From Deinandra increscens subsp. villosa (taxonomy: Eukaryota > Streptophyta > Magnoliopsida > Asterales > Asteraceae): DNA of 64,000 bases. Shown piece by piece: positions 24,186 through 36,329 of this stretch. Location of the stretch: contig JBCNJP010000006.1 of the NCBI GenBank assembly GCA_039602395.1, positions 67,770,509 to 67,834,508 on the forward strand, given 5' to 3'. The position numbers were made by a program, and so were the translations under genes. The notes beneath the pieces were generated by a model. That model saw nothing but the letters and a program-made list of their open reading frames with translations, searched no databases and was not told the DNA's origin. Numbering within the stretch: the first letter of the stretch is position 1; each line of letters starts with the position of its first letter.

Positions 24186-24189
24186 TTCT

Positions 24190-24365
24190 TGATTCTTTTT
24201 TCCGGTTTCAATAGTCAACCACAACAATACAACCCTACATCCTTTTTTTCAACAACATCTAACATTCGCCTAAATCCACCTGATATGTATACTGTAGGAT
24301 CTGAACTCTCAACCTCCAAAAAAGTGAGACATTAAACAACACCATGAATACCATTGGACTAAAAC
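24190..24365 (-). mobile_element. tRNA-derived SINE
   Basis: On the minus strand the element starts near 24365 with TTAGTCCAATGGTATTCATGG (A-box-like) and has GAGAGTTCAGATCCTAC (B-box) about 50 nt on. It then runs to a low-complexity end near 24190, where the plus strand has a T run. The A/B-box spacing fits tRNA-derived plant SINEs. A target duplication was not found. Confidence 0.55.
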
Positions 24366-26050
24366 CTCTTTTTTCACTCAGACTTACCCATTAGTCAATA
24401 CCCACGTTTAATGTTATCGTACTTACTTCTACGTCACCTCTGCCTAACATTATTGTAAATCATCTTAGAGCACTCACAATCCATTTGATAAAAAATCTAT
24501 CATATATTTATATTTTAGGGTATATCAAAATATTTGTAACGCGCATACCATTTTAAAGCGTATTAAACATGTTCGCAACATAGATCCCAAAAGAAAATTT
24601 GGATTTTTCAAAACAAAGTTTGCATAAATCAGTCACCATTAATTTACAAAAAGGGTTAACTATATAACCCGTTACAACCACAAATTTAGCAACCAACATT
24701 GATATGTTTAAACTAATGACATTTCAAAATGAGCCACATTAAAATGTTCGGTTCTTCAAAAGTCTTGGCTTGATCCAGTGCTTGGTTTCCAACTACTTTT
24801 TACCCATCACGTGTCACCAGGGTCCATGTATAAAAATGCCGCGTGCCACGACAAGGGTCACGCGTCGTGACCAACTCCATCTTGGTCGTCACGTGGAGCG
24901 ACGAGGCCATTCTCATAAAGAGTTTCCCAGTTTTGGGTCTTTCTCCATACTTAGCCAAATCGAGATCCTGACATTTTTTCGAGTTCTTGACCTCCATTTT
25001 CATCTATAACACAATTTGTCAAGTAACAACTTTCTACATAGTTTACAACTTGCATTTTGATGTCGAAAATGCAATCCAACAAGATTTAATGGTCATTAGT
25101 TTCACCCCCAACCCATTGACCAGTTAGGATTAAGTCTTACTCATAGAGTCCTCATGGTCTACAACATTAATAAACGTTAATAATACACGCTAATTTCACC
25201 ACTTTCCACTATGGTTCAAGCAACAATCAACTAATATATTTACATGATTTCAAGTGTTCATGGGCCTTTTTAGTTTTTAAGAAGGGGTGCAACCAAGGAG
25301 ATAATTACATGCAATCCTAAACTAACAATTAGTCACAACCTAGATATGATCACAATGATCCTATACCACATTTTACTACTCAACTTATGGATGAGCAATG
25401 GTTTACACATCGTCACCCCAACTTCACCCGAAGGTGCTTAATGGGTCCTAGAACCCCAACTTCCATCTCCATCCGAAGGTGTCAACTCGAGATCACAAGT
25501 CATCAACTAAAACTACCCAAACAATTCAACATTTGTAACTAATGTGCCTACTTCAAATTAGGCATCTCAATTCAACATCTTGATAACAGATTTCCATCTC
25601 ATGATATTCCCACCCTCATTAGGATTGGAAGCAGGCATATATATACTTTGTAACACGATAGATACAACTAGATGTTACCTTTAAGCTTTACATTTTGATT
25701 TCCTTGTTGATTAGAGCTTTCACCTCCCCCACCTATAGTTTGCTAAATCTTTTAGATTGGCAATATCATAAAACAACCAACTAAAGCACTTCAAGTAATA
25801 TTCTACATATGGACCCAAATTTACGCATTTTCATAAACCACCCTTCATTTTAAGCATTTACACGAACACATGGCGTGCATAACCATCACTTAATCCTTCA
25901 CATTTGATTTAGGCTCTTACTTAATAATTATTTTAGTCTTTAATAATGAAATAAACTAAAAATACAATACGTATATTTCATTTTTGATTTAATTCCCTAG
26001 TTTCTAGATTTTTAATATCAAAATTTGTAAAAGTAAAAAGACGATATTAC
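24366..26050. other. Intergenic, upstream region of RpoTp
   Basis: No gene is supported. The GC-rich patch 24820-24920 (CACGACAAGGGTCACGCGTCG) stands out from the AT-rich background but shows no family signature. The last part, about 26080-26185, is CT-rich and probably the RpoTp 5' UTR. Confidence 0.45.
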
Positions 26051-26185
26051 CCTTGTATACACTAGAGAAAACAAGAAGGGCATCACAAGGTTTTAGGCAG
26101 GGTTTACTCATCGTCTTCTTCAACCTTATTTCCATTCCTTATCCACCCCCTTCACCTCTCAAACCAGAAGCCTACAAACCCAACC

Positions 26186-29100
26186 ATGGCTTCCTCATCT
26201 ATCTTCTCCCCAAGCCCTAGAGGTGACCTCCAATCTCCATGGTCAACCCAGAAAGTCAAACCAAGAAAACCACAAAAACCCACCACTCATCTCCCCACCC
26301 TTCAGCTCTTCAAAACCCCATCTCTAAACCCATTAATTTACTCATCTTCTTTCCCCCACAATCTCAAATTACCCTCTTTTAGAGACCCAATTTTATCCAC
26401 CCATTCCCACCCATTACCCGATTCCGTCGATGAAAATTTCACCAAGAATCTTGAAAATCTTGCAACTTTACAACGAATCACAAATGGGTTTGATTCGGTT
26501 TCCGATTTGGAGGCGAACCCGAAAAGGGTTTATATTCAAGAACCACCATGGATTACTTCACTGCTGATGAAGAACTTCTACAGGAGTAGTGTGAAGAAAA
26601 GGGTTAAAGTGGAAATTGATAAAAGAAATTATTATATATTGAGAAGGAGGCAAATTAAGGCGGAAACAGAGGCTTGGGATAAGATGACTGAAGAATATAA
26701 AGAGTTTCAAAGGGAGATGTGTGAGAAGAAATTGGCACCTAATTTGCCCTATGTGAAATCATTGTTTGCAGGTTGGTTTGAGCCACTGAGTAAAGCAATT
26801 GAAAAGGAGCAAAACTCACCAAATACTAAGAAGCATCAAGAGGCATATGCTCCTTATATTGATTCATTGCCAGCTGATAAAATGGCCATTATTGTTATGC
26901 ATAAGATGATGGGGCTGTTGATGATGGGGCATGATTATAGGTATGTGAGGGTGGTTCAAGCAGCTATTCAGGTTGGAATGGCAGTTGAGCTGGAGGTGGG
27001 TTAGTAATTTCTGATTCAAGATTATACTTGATATGTCATTACTCAATTGATATTTAGTCATGATAACCTAAGTGCCTATTCAAGCTCAATTTAACCAAAG
27101 TGCCTGTTCCACATTGATGACAAAAACTGATTAGGTTTTTTTTTTTTTTTGGTTAAGTGTTAGGAAAGATATGCAGTTATCAGAATTGGATAATTGTAGC
27201 TATAGAAGGAGATAGTGTTTGGATGTGTTTCTACTGTTTGAAGTTGGTTAAAGTGTTTGGCAAATTCTGATTAATTAGGATTAAATTTAAAATGACTCTT
27301 AAATAATTTATGCTGTTTCTCTTGGCCTAGTGACACCAGGTGTTTATCCCAACCAAAGTGGTCTGGGTTCAAGTCCCACATAGTGGGCATTAGGTGTATT
27401 TAGGAGTAGATTTTAGAGGATATGTGTAAAAGAGTAATTAGATAATAAGAATTAGTTTTGTTATCCTTAATGAAAACAATTGCAACTATAATCAAAAGAT
27501 TATAATTGGTTTGACTATACCAAAACAATTGCAACCGGTTAGTTGGGAAAGTAATAATCAAATAACCACTTCAAAAAATAAACCATAAACGTCCGTGTAG
27601 TTAATCAGCATATGACTTCACATATTGCCTGCCAAATTCTAAAAGAATTTAGTCAGAACTGGGATACAAGTTTTATTTTTGTACATAACAGTTCAACATA
27701 TTGGTTGCAAGACATTAGTTTTGGATTACTCGAAAAGTGTTCATGCACATATTGGAGATATATGTATGTACCATAACATCCATATTGTTTTCTTATGAAT
27801 GTTGTAGATGAGATGTACTAACAGGTAATTTTCAGGTTAGAATACAAACTTTCTTGGAGAAAGCTAAGGAATGCCCAAAACAGGTCGTAATTCAAGGCCA
27901 GCAAGATGTAACCAAAGAAAATGAGATGCTTAGAAAACGTGTTAAAACTTTGATCAAACGGAAAAAAATAAGGGAGGTACAAAAGATCTTGAAAAATGAA
28001 GAATATATACCTTGGGGCAGAGATAAGCAAGCAAAGGTTTGTTCTCATCAATCTTTGTTTCTTCTCAAACAATGAACTCCTTTGAATATGAATAAAAGCA
28101 GGACAATTATCATGGGATGCTGGGAGTGTTATAGTGAGAATGTGAGATTACAATGTTTAATGACTGCTAATAATAAAATTGTTATTTTTTATTTTATACA
28201 GCTGGGATGCCGTCTTATCGAGTTATTAACAGAAACAGCTTATGTTCAATCTCCAGTTAGCCAGTCAGCTGACGCCCCACCTGATATTCGGCCAGCATTT
28301 CGACATATCTTCAAGATTATAGCAATGGAATCGGGGTAAAGTTGTCATTTCTCATAGAAGCACCTAATTGTGTTCTGGCAATATGCTTGCAACTAGTTAC
28401 ATATTGTTTGTGCTTTGCAGTGATATATTATGTGTTAAATTGCTATCTTATTTTTACACCGAGCTCAAACTATCTATATACGTCATAAAAGAACCAAAGT
28501 AACTAACTTTTAGATTTTAAAATTTGCAGTCAAATCAGAAAGTGTGGAGTTATTGAATACGATAAAGCGATCCTCACTGGACTTGAAAGAACTGTATGTT
28601 ATCCTTTCCGTTTATGTCTTCCCTTTATTGTTACACAAATGGTGTATTTGTTGTTCTTCAGATTTCGACACATCCATTTACCTTAAATTGGGTGGATTTG
28701 GGTTATATCTCATCTCCAACTGGTCTTATAGGTAAAACTAAAAAACCTTGGCTAAAATGAAACCATTTGAAACTTGCCTAAGATGTATTCCAACTTTAAC
28801 AACTTCCTAGATTGTTTTAATTTAAATGATATGGATTGTTTTTTAGTAGTATAGCTTTTGTAATCATATTCATGTCTAAAAAAGTAAAAGACAAGAAAAG
28901 GGGCCCATTTTGACCCCAAGTGGTTTTGACCCGTTATCCAACCCGCCTTTTTTTCCACATCTACCATCAAGAACCTATTCGGGTTGTGACTTTTTCTATG
29001 AAATATGTTTAATCCTTGTAATTTGTTTAAATGCAGGCTCGACACATGGTAATTCCTTATGTGCCTATGTTAGTGCCCCCAAGAAAGTGGAAAGGGTATT

Positions 29101-32100
29101 AATTTAACTAAATTTTGATTTTATTCTACTTTTTGGTTCTCAAGGAATTATGACCACATTAATACAATATTTCGTGACATCAACTTTTGTAATACTTCTA
29201 AAAGCCGGAAATATTATATACCCATTTCAGGTATGACAATGGGGGACACTTCTTCTTGCCTTCATATCTCATGCGTACTCATGGATCAAAACAACAACAA
29301 GAAGCGGTCAAGAATGCTCCAGCTGCTCAAATGCAGAAAATATACCAGGTAAAAACTCCATTACTGGTTATTAACTACACTTTGATTTCTAAAGAGAGAG
29401 TAAACAATCGTGTTATCGATAACTTTGGTATGAATTCCACATGAGCAGGCATTGGATACACTTGGAAGCACCAAATGGAGAGTGAATAAAAGATTACTCA
29501 ATGTTCTTGAGAGCATTTGGGATGCAGGCGGTGATGTTGCGGGTCTTGTTAATCGTGAAGATGTGAGCATGTTATTATATCATATTTAAAAGTTAGACAT
29601 TTAAAATGATTTTGCAAATAACTCCTGGCCTCATGAACTTGCAACATTTTATTTTTGGCATCTAGCTGGAGTTGCCTTCAAAAATAATTTTGTAGCGATT
29701 AAAAAACAATGCAAAATTTATTCTAGTGCATCCCCTGAAAAAGTTCGTTGAAATAAAAATTTGATCATTACAGAAAAAAAGCTTTTAGCTTTGAATTTTT
29801 GTAACAGGCATTTTAGATTCTACATGTCATATGTATTTAACAGAAAAAGTATCTAATAGTATAAAAAGCAATAAATGTTGTTTTTGAGTATCACGGCATT
29901 TTGGAATTAAATAACACGCATTTTAAAATGTTAAAAAAAAAAAAAACTCATGCCCTTGCCGTTGGCTAACACGATTTTCTCGGTTACATGTGATTAATAG
30001 TCAAATCTTCTACTAAACTATTTGTAAAGTTAGCCATTAACCTTACGTTTGTGTTTATTAATTGCTTTTGTTATACCGTTTTAATTTAAATTTAAATTTA
30101 AGAACTGCTTTCATTTCATTGTAGGTTTCCATTCCTGATTTGAATTCCGAGGACCCAAGTGAAATAAAGGAATGGAGATGGAGTGTGAGGAAAGCAAAGA
30201 AACTCAACCAAGAACTACATTCTCAACGATGTGACGTTGAGCTAAAGCTTTCGGTAGTTCTTCTATCCTGTTACTATTTTATTCTCCAGTTTAATAGCAT
30301 GATGCAAGTTTTTTTGAGGATTTAAATTTGAAACAGGTGGCTCGAATGATGTTAGATGAAGAAGGCTTTTACTATCCTCACAATCTTGATTTTCGGGGCC
30401 GGGCTTATCCAATGCACCCACATTTAAATCATTTGAGTTCTGATTTATGTAGAGGGGTTCTTGAGTTTGCTGAAGGAAGGCCATTGGGCAAATCGGGCTT
30501 ACGTTGGTTAAGAATACATTTAGCAAATCTGTACGGTTCTGGAGTCGAGAAACTTTCGTATGATGGCCGATTACAATTTGTAGAAAATCATATAAATGAT
30601 ATTATAGATTCGGCTGATAATCCACTTGATGGAAACCGATGGTGGCTAACAGCTGAAGACCCGTTTCAGTGTTTAGCAGCTTGTATCAATTTGTCAGAAA
30701 CCCTAAAAAGTTCATCACCTCATACTGTCATTTCTCATCTGCCAGTTCATCAGGTAATACTTTCCTTTTAATTTTTATTTTTTTTATTTTACCTAACCCA
30801 TCATACAGGTTGAAAGTAATCAGAAATGCATGAAACCCATTAAATATGCTTGTTTTTGTTACAGGATGGTTCATGCAATGGGCTCCAGCACTATGCTGCA
30901 CTGGGACGAGACAGTGTAAGTTTTCGTTGTGGACCACTTTTATTCCAATATCTTTTAGATAAATTATAATTTTTTTGTTTTTTGTTTTTTTGGAATATTT
31001 TGCATGTAAAAGGTCTGTTTATCAAGTATTTTATACTTGCAGTTAGAAGCTGCTGCAGTGAATCTAGTTGCGGGAGAGAAACCTTCTGATGTTTACTCAG
31101 AGATTGCCGTAAGGTAGCTTGTGAGTTGTGAATATTGTTTTTACATCTATTTAAATAGCTTAGTCTGACTTTCGAGCTCGAACATACTTATCTACTTTGA
31201 CTTCAGTTATGACGAGAACATATGAGATTTTGATAAAACATCAGCATCTAATTGTTTAAGAAACTTGGTTTTAAAAAGAGCGGAAAGCACCGAGGCATTA
31301 GGGTCTCCCGGGCCAAGGCACAAGGTGCAAAGCGCAAAAGCGCTCGTTTTTTGTATGCGAGGCACAATTTATTTATATATTTTTTAATATTTCTCCTAGG
31401 TTTCTAGCATCATTTACTCGGAATTTAGACATAAATAATCTATATGTGCACTATTCTTCACTAATTGTTAAAAGTTCTTTCTGTTTCTTGCCTTAAGTGA
31501 AATGGCTCTAAAACACCACTTCTTATTAATCATTTTCTTGTTTCGGTCCATCCATTAGGGTTCATGAGATAATGCAGAGGGACAGTGAAAAAGATCCAAC
31601 AAGTTTTCCAAATGCTTTACTAGCCAGGCTCCTAATCGGACAGGTTTGTTTTATGCATTTTACAGTTTTTTCATTTGAGAAGTGTTTGATGCTAGATTTT
31701 GAATATAAGCTGTTTATCCTCAAATATATGGATTTCAGTAATTAATGATAAGATTATTGGAACTATTCAGGTCAACAGAAAACTAGTCAAACAGACAGTA
31801 ATGACTTCAGTTTATGGCGTCACATTTGTTGGGGCACGGGAACAGATTAAAAAAAGACTACAAGAGAAGGGTCATATTACTGATGACCAACTGCTTTTTA
31901 GTGCATCTTGTTATGCTGCTAAAGTGAGTATCCGACCAAATTTCTTTTGTCCATTCCTGTTAAAATTGTAATGAACTGATTTAATATGCTTACAAAAACT
32001 ATATTAATAAAGTGTGAAGAATTAAGATAGAAACTTTTAAAATACAACAAACAGTTTAGGACATTTATGAGCATTTGCATACAATTTCGGCGACTTTTGA

Positions 32101-33299
32101 CCCTATTAACCTGTTTGGACTGCTATACTTTTAGCTAATTGTTTATATTTGACCCTATAAATTTCAAGGGCAGTTTGGTCATTATATTAAACTGCAAATG
32201 ATTATCCTGCAATAGGTCACTCTGGAGGCCCTTGGAGAGATATTTGAAGCTGCCCGTAGTACTATGTGTTGGCTAGGTGATTGTGCAAAGGTACGTTCTA
32301 TATTACCATCCAATCGGGAAATTTAATAACCTTTTCAAACGAATAAAAAGTCGATTAGGCTTACTAATGAATGATTTTTTTTTATTTCACAGGTGATTGC
32401 TACTGAAAATCAACCTGTTCGGTGGACAACCCCTCTAGGCCTTCCTGTCGTGCAGCCCTATTTCAAAACGAAACGTCATATTGTAAGTTACTTTAAATTA
32501 GATTAATCAATCTTTTTAATTGTTTTATTCGCGCTTGAAATGTTCTGACCTCAAAAGTCAAAGGCTACAACTTTGGTTTTCTTCTGACTTTCTGAATGTC
32601 TCTAACCAATGGGTTGCAGATAAAAACCTCTCTTCAGGTCTTAGCTTTGCAACGCGAGGGTAGCACGGTAATTTCCCATAGCCTTACCAAAATAAACCGC
32701 TTATTATGCTTCTCGTTTCAATCGTTTTAAGTTTCTAAGATTTTGGTTATTATATTTTTAATCATAGGTCGAGATTAAAAAGCAAAAAACGGCATTCCCA
32801 CCAAATTTTGTGCATTCCCTTGATGGTACACACATGATGATGACTGCTGTTGCTTGTAGGGATGCTGGATTGCGTTTTGCAGGTCCGTCTCGTCATTTAT
32901 TAAATATTTATATATTTATTTCAAGATTTTAAACAATCTTATGCCATCTTATATTTATATTTTCACAGGAGTTCATGATTCCTTCTGGACACATGCATGT
33001 GATGTTGACAAGATGAACGTAATACTACGAGAAAAATTTGTCGAGCTTTATAGAACGCCAATACTAGAAAACGTAAGCACGTCTTGATCACTACCTCGTA
33101 AATGACCCTTTTGCCCTTCTCGTATTTCTTAAATCAAATGCCGAATCATAGTTTGCTTATAGTTTGTCAATAACCCGTTTTGGCACAGCTGCTTGAGAGT
33201 TTCCAAACAGCATATCCGGGGCTCGAGTTTCCTCCCTTACCCCAAAGAGGAGACTTTGACCTGAATGAGGTTCTGAAATCGCCATACTTTTTCAACTAA
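26186..33299 (+). CDS. RpoTp: Plastid phage-type RNA polymerase (RpoTp/SCA3-like)
   Basis: Nineteen exons join in frame to 982 residues: 26186-26995, 27836-28036, 28202-28335, 28530-28593, 29037-29095, 29231-29348, 29449-29562, 30125-30253, 30337-30753, 30865-30915, 31043-31113, 31559-31643, 31771-31923, 32216-32290, 32393-32482, 32620-32667, 32768-32882, 32969-33072 and 33189-33299. All splice phases match. It has a Ser/Pro-rich transit peptide start (MASSSIFSPSPRGD). T7-type motifs are complete: DFRGRAYPM (561), catalytic Asp683 in DGSCNGLQHY, Lys758 and Tyr766 in KQTVMTSVYG, and Asp915 in GVHDSFW. It ends SPYFFN. The length is close to Arabidopsis RpoTp. Plastid rather than mitochondrial identity rests on the transit peptide and on linkage to the IF-3/QWRF genes, as around Arabidopsis SCA3; RpoTm is the alternative. 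No lesion is seen, so it looks functional. Confidence 0.93.
27318..27475 (+). mobile_element. tRNA-derived SINE in RpoTp intron 1
   Basis: A-box TGGCCTAGTGAC at 27323-27334 and B-box GGGTTCAAGTCCC at 27365-27377 have the spacing of a tRNA-derived SINE. The body then runs to about 27475. It lies inside the 840-bp first intron, in the same orientation as the gene. Confidence 0.6.
31265..31375. repeat. GC-rich dispersed repeat in RpoTp intron 11
   Basis: GCACCGAGGCATTAGGGTCT, CGGGCCAAGGCACAAGG and GCAAAGCGCAAAAGCGCTCG stand out from the AT-rich intron and look like a dispersed plant repeat. I cannot assign a family. Confidence 0.4.
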
Positions 33300-34400
33300 T
33301 CAACTTAGACCCTGCGATATTTTTACAAGGCAACGAGAAGAGTCAAGATATAGATCAATGATTCAAAGTATCAAGATCCTACAATGCTTCACAGGATAAA
33401 GGAATTTGGAATGTGTTGACCTCAAAAGTCAAAGGATGCAGAATCAAAGTATGAACTTTTTGTTAGGAGCGTTTAGAGTGGTTCCATAGTAGCGGAGAAT
33501 GTACATTTTATGGAGGTGGTTCTCGATTCAGGTGCAGCAATTGACCATCATGGGGTTCGGCAGGTTTTCTGTAGACTATGAACCCGAGATGATCATGGCT
33601 GCTGATAGTTTGAGCTGACTGGGCGGGTTTGTGAAGTCGTTTTTGTGTAAATGTTATGTTAGTTGTGTACGTTTTTGTTGCTAGAAATAAGATGATCATA
33701 ATCTATTTGTGTACTTTAGTGTATAAGCTATCATGAGATTGAAATAACATTATTAGTGAGGAATTCAAAGGGGCGAGTTAAGCCATTTATGAAGATAAAC
33801 TCGTTAAAAGCTTGAATAGAAGGAGCTTAAAATGAACTCAGGCTTACAGTGGCTCTAAGACTCAATATTTTTTTAAAATGATTTTCAGAAAGTTAAAAAA
33901 GTTCCCAGTAAAAAATGTTACAAAACACTTTTGTGTGTACAAACTAAAAATATATTAAAAAAAAAACAAAAATAAAAACGATATATACAAAATTACAATA
34001 AACTTCAATTTTGGAAAAAATTAAAACTAACTTTAACTTCATAAATAAAATTTTATGTAAAAATAATGCAGTTGTATAAATAAAACTGTTTTTATTTAAA
34101 GTACGAAGAATTATAAATAAAAAAATACCTCCTCTAAAAAGCTCAAACATTATTTTTAAAAATACTTCTTTCCTAACTAGGTTTTAAATTTTCTATAAAT
34201 GCCTTTAAAAAACTAATATACAACATTTAAATAAAAGTTTTATAAAAATGGTTAATCTTTTTCTAAGAGTTAAGGTTATTGTCTTTTATTTATATATTTA
34301 TTTATTATTATTATTGTTATTATTATTCTTTTTAAATTTAAGTTAAGATTTTGAATTCTCTACTTGAGACTCAAGTTCGAATCCCACTATTATTACTTTA
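33300..34400. other. RpoTp 3' region and AT-rich spacer
   Basis: The first 400 nt probably include the RpoTp 3' UTR. From about 33880 the sequence is dominated by A/T runs. No gene is seen. Confidence 0.55.
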
Positions 34401-34402
34401 AA

Positions 34403-34646
34403 GAGGGCATGGTGGCTCAATGAAGGAAGACTGGATCTTTGTGATTTCCAGTTCGATCCTGAGAGCGTCCGGGTTTTACAATCAGTGGACCTTCGGGTGG
34501 GTGGGTTTTCCCCGGAACTGGAGATAACTTGGTGCGCTTAAGGGCTCCGTGCGGCTGGGTTAGGCCAGCTGGCGGTGGCCTTTTGCCATTGGGTCATCCC
34601 GTACGGAGTATCTAACAATTCAATGTTTGTTGACCGTTAAAAAAAA
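34403..34646 (+). mobile_element. tRNA-derived SINE with poly(A) end
   Basis: GGTGGCTCAATGAAGG (34411-34426) is a tRNA-like A-box region and CCAGTTCGATCCTG (34449-34462) a B-box. A GC-rich body follows (GGTGGGTGGGTTTTCCCCGG, CTGGCGGTGGCCTTTTGCC) and the element ends in an A run at about 34639. This is the typical layout of a plant SINE of about 240 bp. Confidence 0.78.
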
Positions 34647-34929
34647 TAATTTTATATTAGGACATTGAATAATTTTCATATTCAAAAGGGAAACTAAACA
34701 GTTTTAGTTGTATAAAATAAAAAGCATAGGGGAGATTAAAACAGTAAAAATAAGGAAATGAGGTACGTAGAGAAAAAGAGGGGTTTAAATGAGATGTTTG
34801 TTTTGGATAAAAAATGTAAGATAAAATTTCAGCCATTTGATCTTGATCTAATAAAAAAAGAATGAGGAGTATTTTAGTCATAGCTATCTTTGTTAACTTT
34901 TTACATACTTCCCTCATTTTTTTCTAAAA

Positions 34930-35445
34930 CATTCATAACTTTCACATACGACATTATTTTTTAAAAAATTTTACACCATAAATAACGAGTATTTTTATCT
35001 TTAAAACGCGTATAGTTTTGCTATATATATAAAAATGTACTATTTCGATTTTTGACACAATGTTCAAATCATTGTGTTATTGTGTCAAAATGTTCAGGTA
35101 ATTGTGTCATTATGTCAAAAATATATATATAGTGTTGCTATATATATAAAAAAAACTCTTTCGGTTTTTGACACCATATGACACAATGATCTGAACATTT
35201 TGACACAATATGACACAATGATCTGAACATTTTTGACACAATGATCTGAACATTTTTGACATAATATGACATAATAATCTGAACATTTTGACACAATGAT
35301 CTGAACATTTTGATACAATTGAAAGAGTAACTTTTTTAAATTTTATATATAACAACACTGTAATCGTTTTAAAGATTAAAAAACGCTCGTTTTATTGGGG
35401 TAATTCCTTAAAAAAATAATGTCGTATCTAAGAGTTATCTAATTA
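34930..35445. mobile_element. Foldback element with internal minisatellite
   Basis: The left end (CATACGACATTATTTTTTAA, then ATCTTTAAAACG) is repeated in inverse at the right end (CGTTTTAAAGAT, then AAAAAAATAATGTCGTAT). This gives imperfect inverted repeats of 65 bp or more around an AT-rich core. The core has a TATATATATA stretch on each side and a minisatellite. Target duplications are not clear. It is probably a MITE of unknown superfamily. Confidence 0.6.
35041..35330. repeat. Minisatellite, core TGATCTGAACATTTTGACAC
   Basis: At least five head-to-tail variants lie at 35170-35325, with spacing of about 22-32 bp. A single stretch in reverse orientation lies at 35055-35120 (TGTGTCAAAATGTTCAGG). 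It occupies the centre of the foldback element. Confidence 0.8.
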
Positions 35446-35990
35446 TAAATATCTAATTATATTTGGCAAATATGTTATCTCATTGATTAGTCATTTATCC
35501 ATAATTTCTCCTTGAGATTCCTCTCTTCCAATATCTTTTCGAATATTATCAGTTTTAACCATAATTTTTTATGAATCAGAACAATAGTAAATGGCATTCT
35601 ACTAACACAAATTGGCTATCAATTTTGAAACATAGATTTTGCAATATTTTGTTTCTATTTTTTTAAGCAAATATAAAGAGAAATATGCGATAATATGTTG
35701 TATAAGTCAAAATCAAAGCAACATAATTCAATCCTCACATAAGAAACAAATGAAACAAAACCATCAAAAAGTCCTCATTTTGATGCAGAGTACACTCAAT
35801 GAAAAAAATCGAACAGTCCCCATCTAGTTGAAAGTGGGCTATCTACCACCTCCTCAAGATTACAAACTTGATAGTTGTTAGTTATGTTTATATATAATAT
35901 ATTTCTAGTGGTGACCCATATAAAATTTTCAACGAATTGCACGTTTCATTTTTATTTTTATTTAATCCACAAATCATAAGGGCCACTGTC
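35446..35990. other. AT-rich spacer, no gene
   Basis: No coding signal is seen. It ends directly at the kinase fragment. Confidence 0.5.
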
Positions 35991-36169
35991 ATGAAAGAGT
36001 TTGAACATCTTAAAATCCGTCTGGAGGAGTTAGAAAAAGTGACCGATAGTTTTCGTAGCAAAGTTATCGGGACTGGTGGATTTGGGAAGGTGTACGAGGG
36101 AGAAGTTGCTCACTCTCAGGGGAAAAGTAAGGTTGCTATTAAGCGTTTGAGTCGTGAATTTGGACAAGG
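35991..36169 (+). pseudogene. 5' fragment of an ectodomain-less kinase (copy of the 42245 kinase)
   Basis: About 60 codons from the ATG at 35991 (MKEFEHLKIRLEELEKVTDS) match the N-terminus of the minus-strand kinase at 42245 closely, through GTGGFGKVYEGE and VAIKRLSREFGQG. Homology then stops abruptly; the intact gene continues with DPEFLKE. No other kinase exon lies downstream before the 37-kb repeats. The glycine loop and the VAIK lysine are kept. It is a truncated duplicate, unless the rest was moved away. Confidence 0.8.
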
Positions 36170-36234
36170 TGTACTCTTTGCTCGTTTGCCTTTTTTAAAT
36201 AATAAAACTAGTTAATTTAACATAAAATTTATTT

Positions 36235-36325
36235 TAAGACTTAAATGGGGCGTGGAGGCCTCAATGCCCCGTTTATGACCTAAATGGGGCGTGGAGGCCT
36301 CAATGCCTCGTTTAGGACCGGTGCA
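36235..36325. repeat. 40-bp tandem duplication, GC-rich
   Basis: Two copies of TTAAATGGGGCGTGGAGGCC-TCAATGCC-CGTTTA lie back to back in AT-rich sequence. Each copy contains GGGGC and, in the first copy, GCCCC, so it can fold. Confidence 0.75.
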
Positions 36326-36329
36326 AGGA

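Noticed and set aside
24770..25009. Paired frames on both strands in a GC-rich patch
   Set aside because: Both are open because of base composition; neither resembles a protein family.
26186..33299. Mitochondrial RpoTm instead of plastid RpoTp
   Set aside because: Not fully excluded, but the Ser/Pro-rich N-terminus and linkage to the IF-3 and QWRF genes fit RpoTp better. A phylogeny with both Arabidopsis proteins would decide.
34440..34470. Possible tRNA gene (A- and B-box with tRNA-like spacing)
   Set aside because: No acceptor stem or cloverleaf can be formed, and the sequence continues into a SINE body with an A tail.
35160..35325. Regularly spaced repeats that might suggest a CRISPR array
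   Set aside because: Spacing varies, the spacers are themselves repeat variants, the locus is eukaryotic, and inverted ends mark it as a transposable element.
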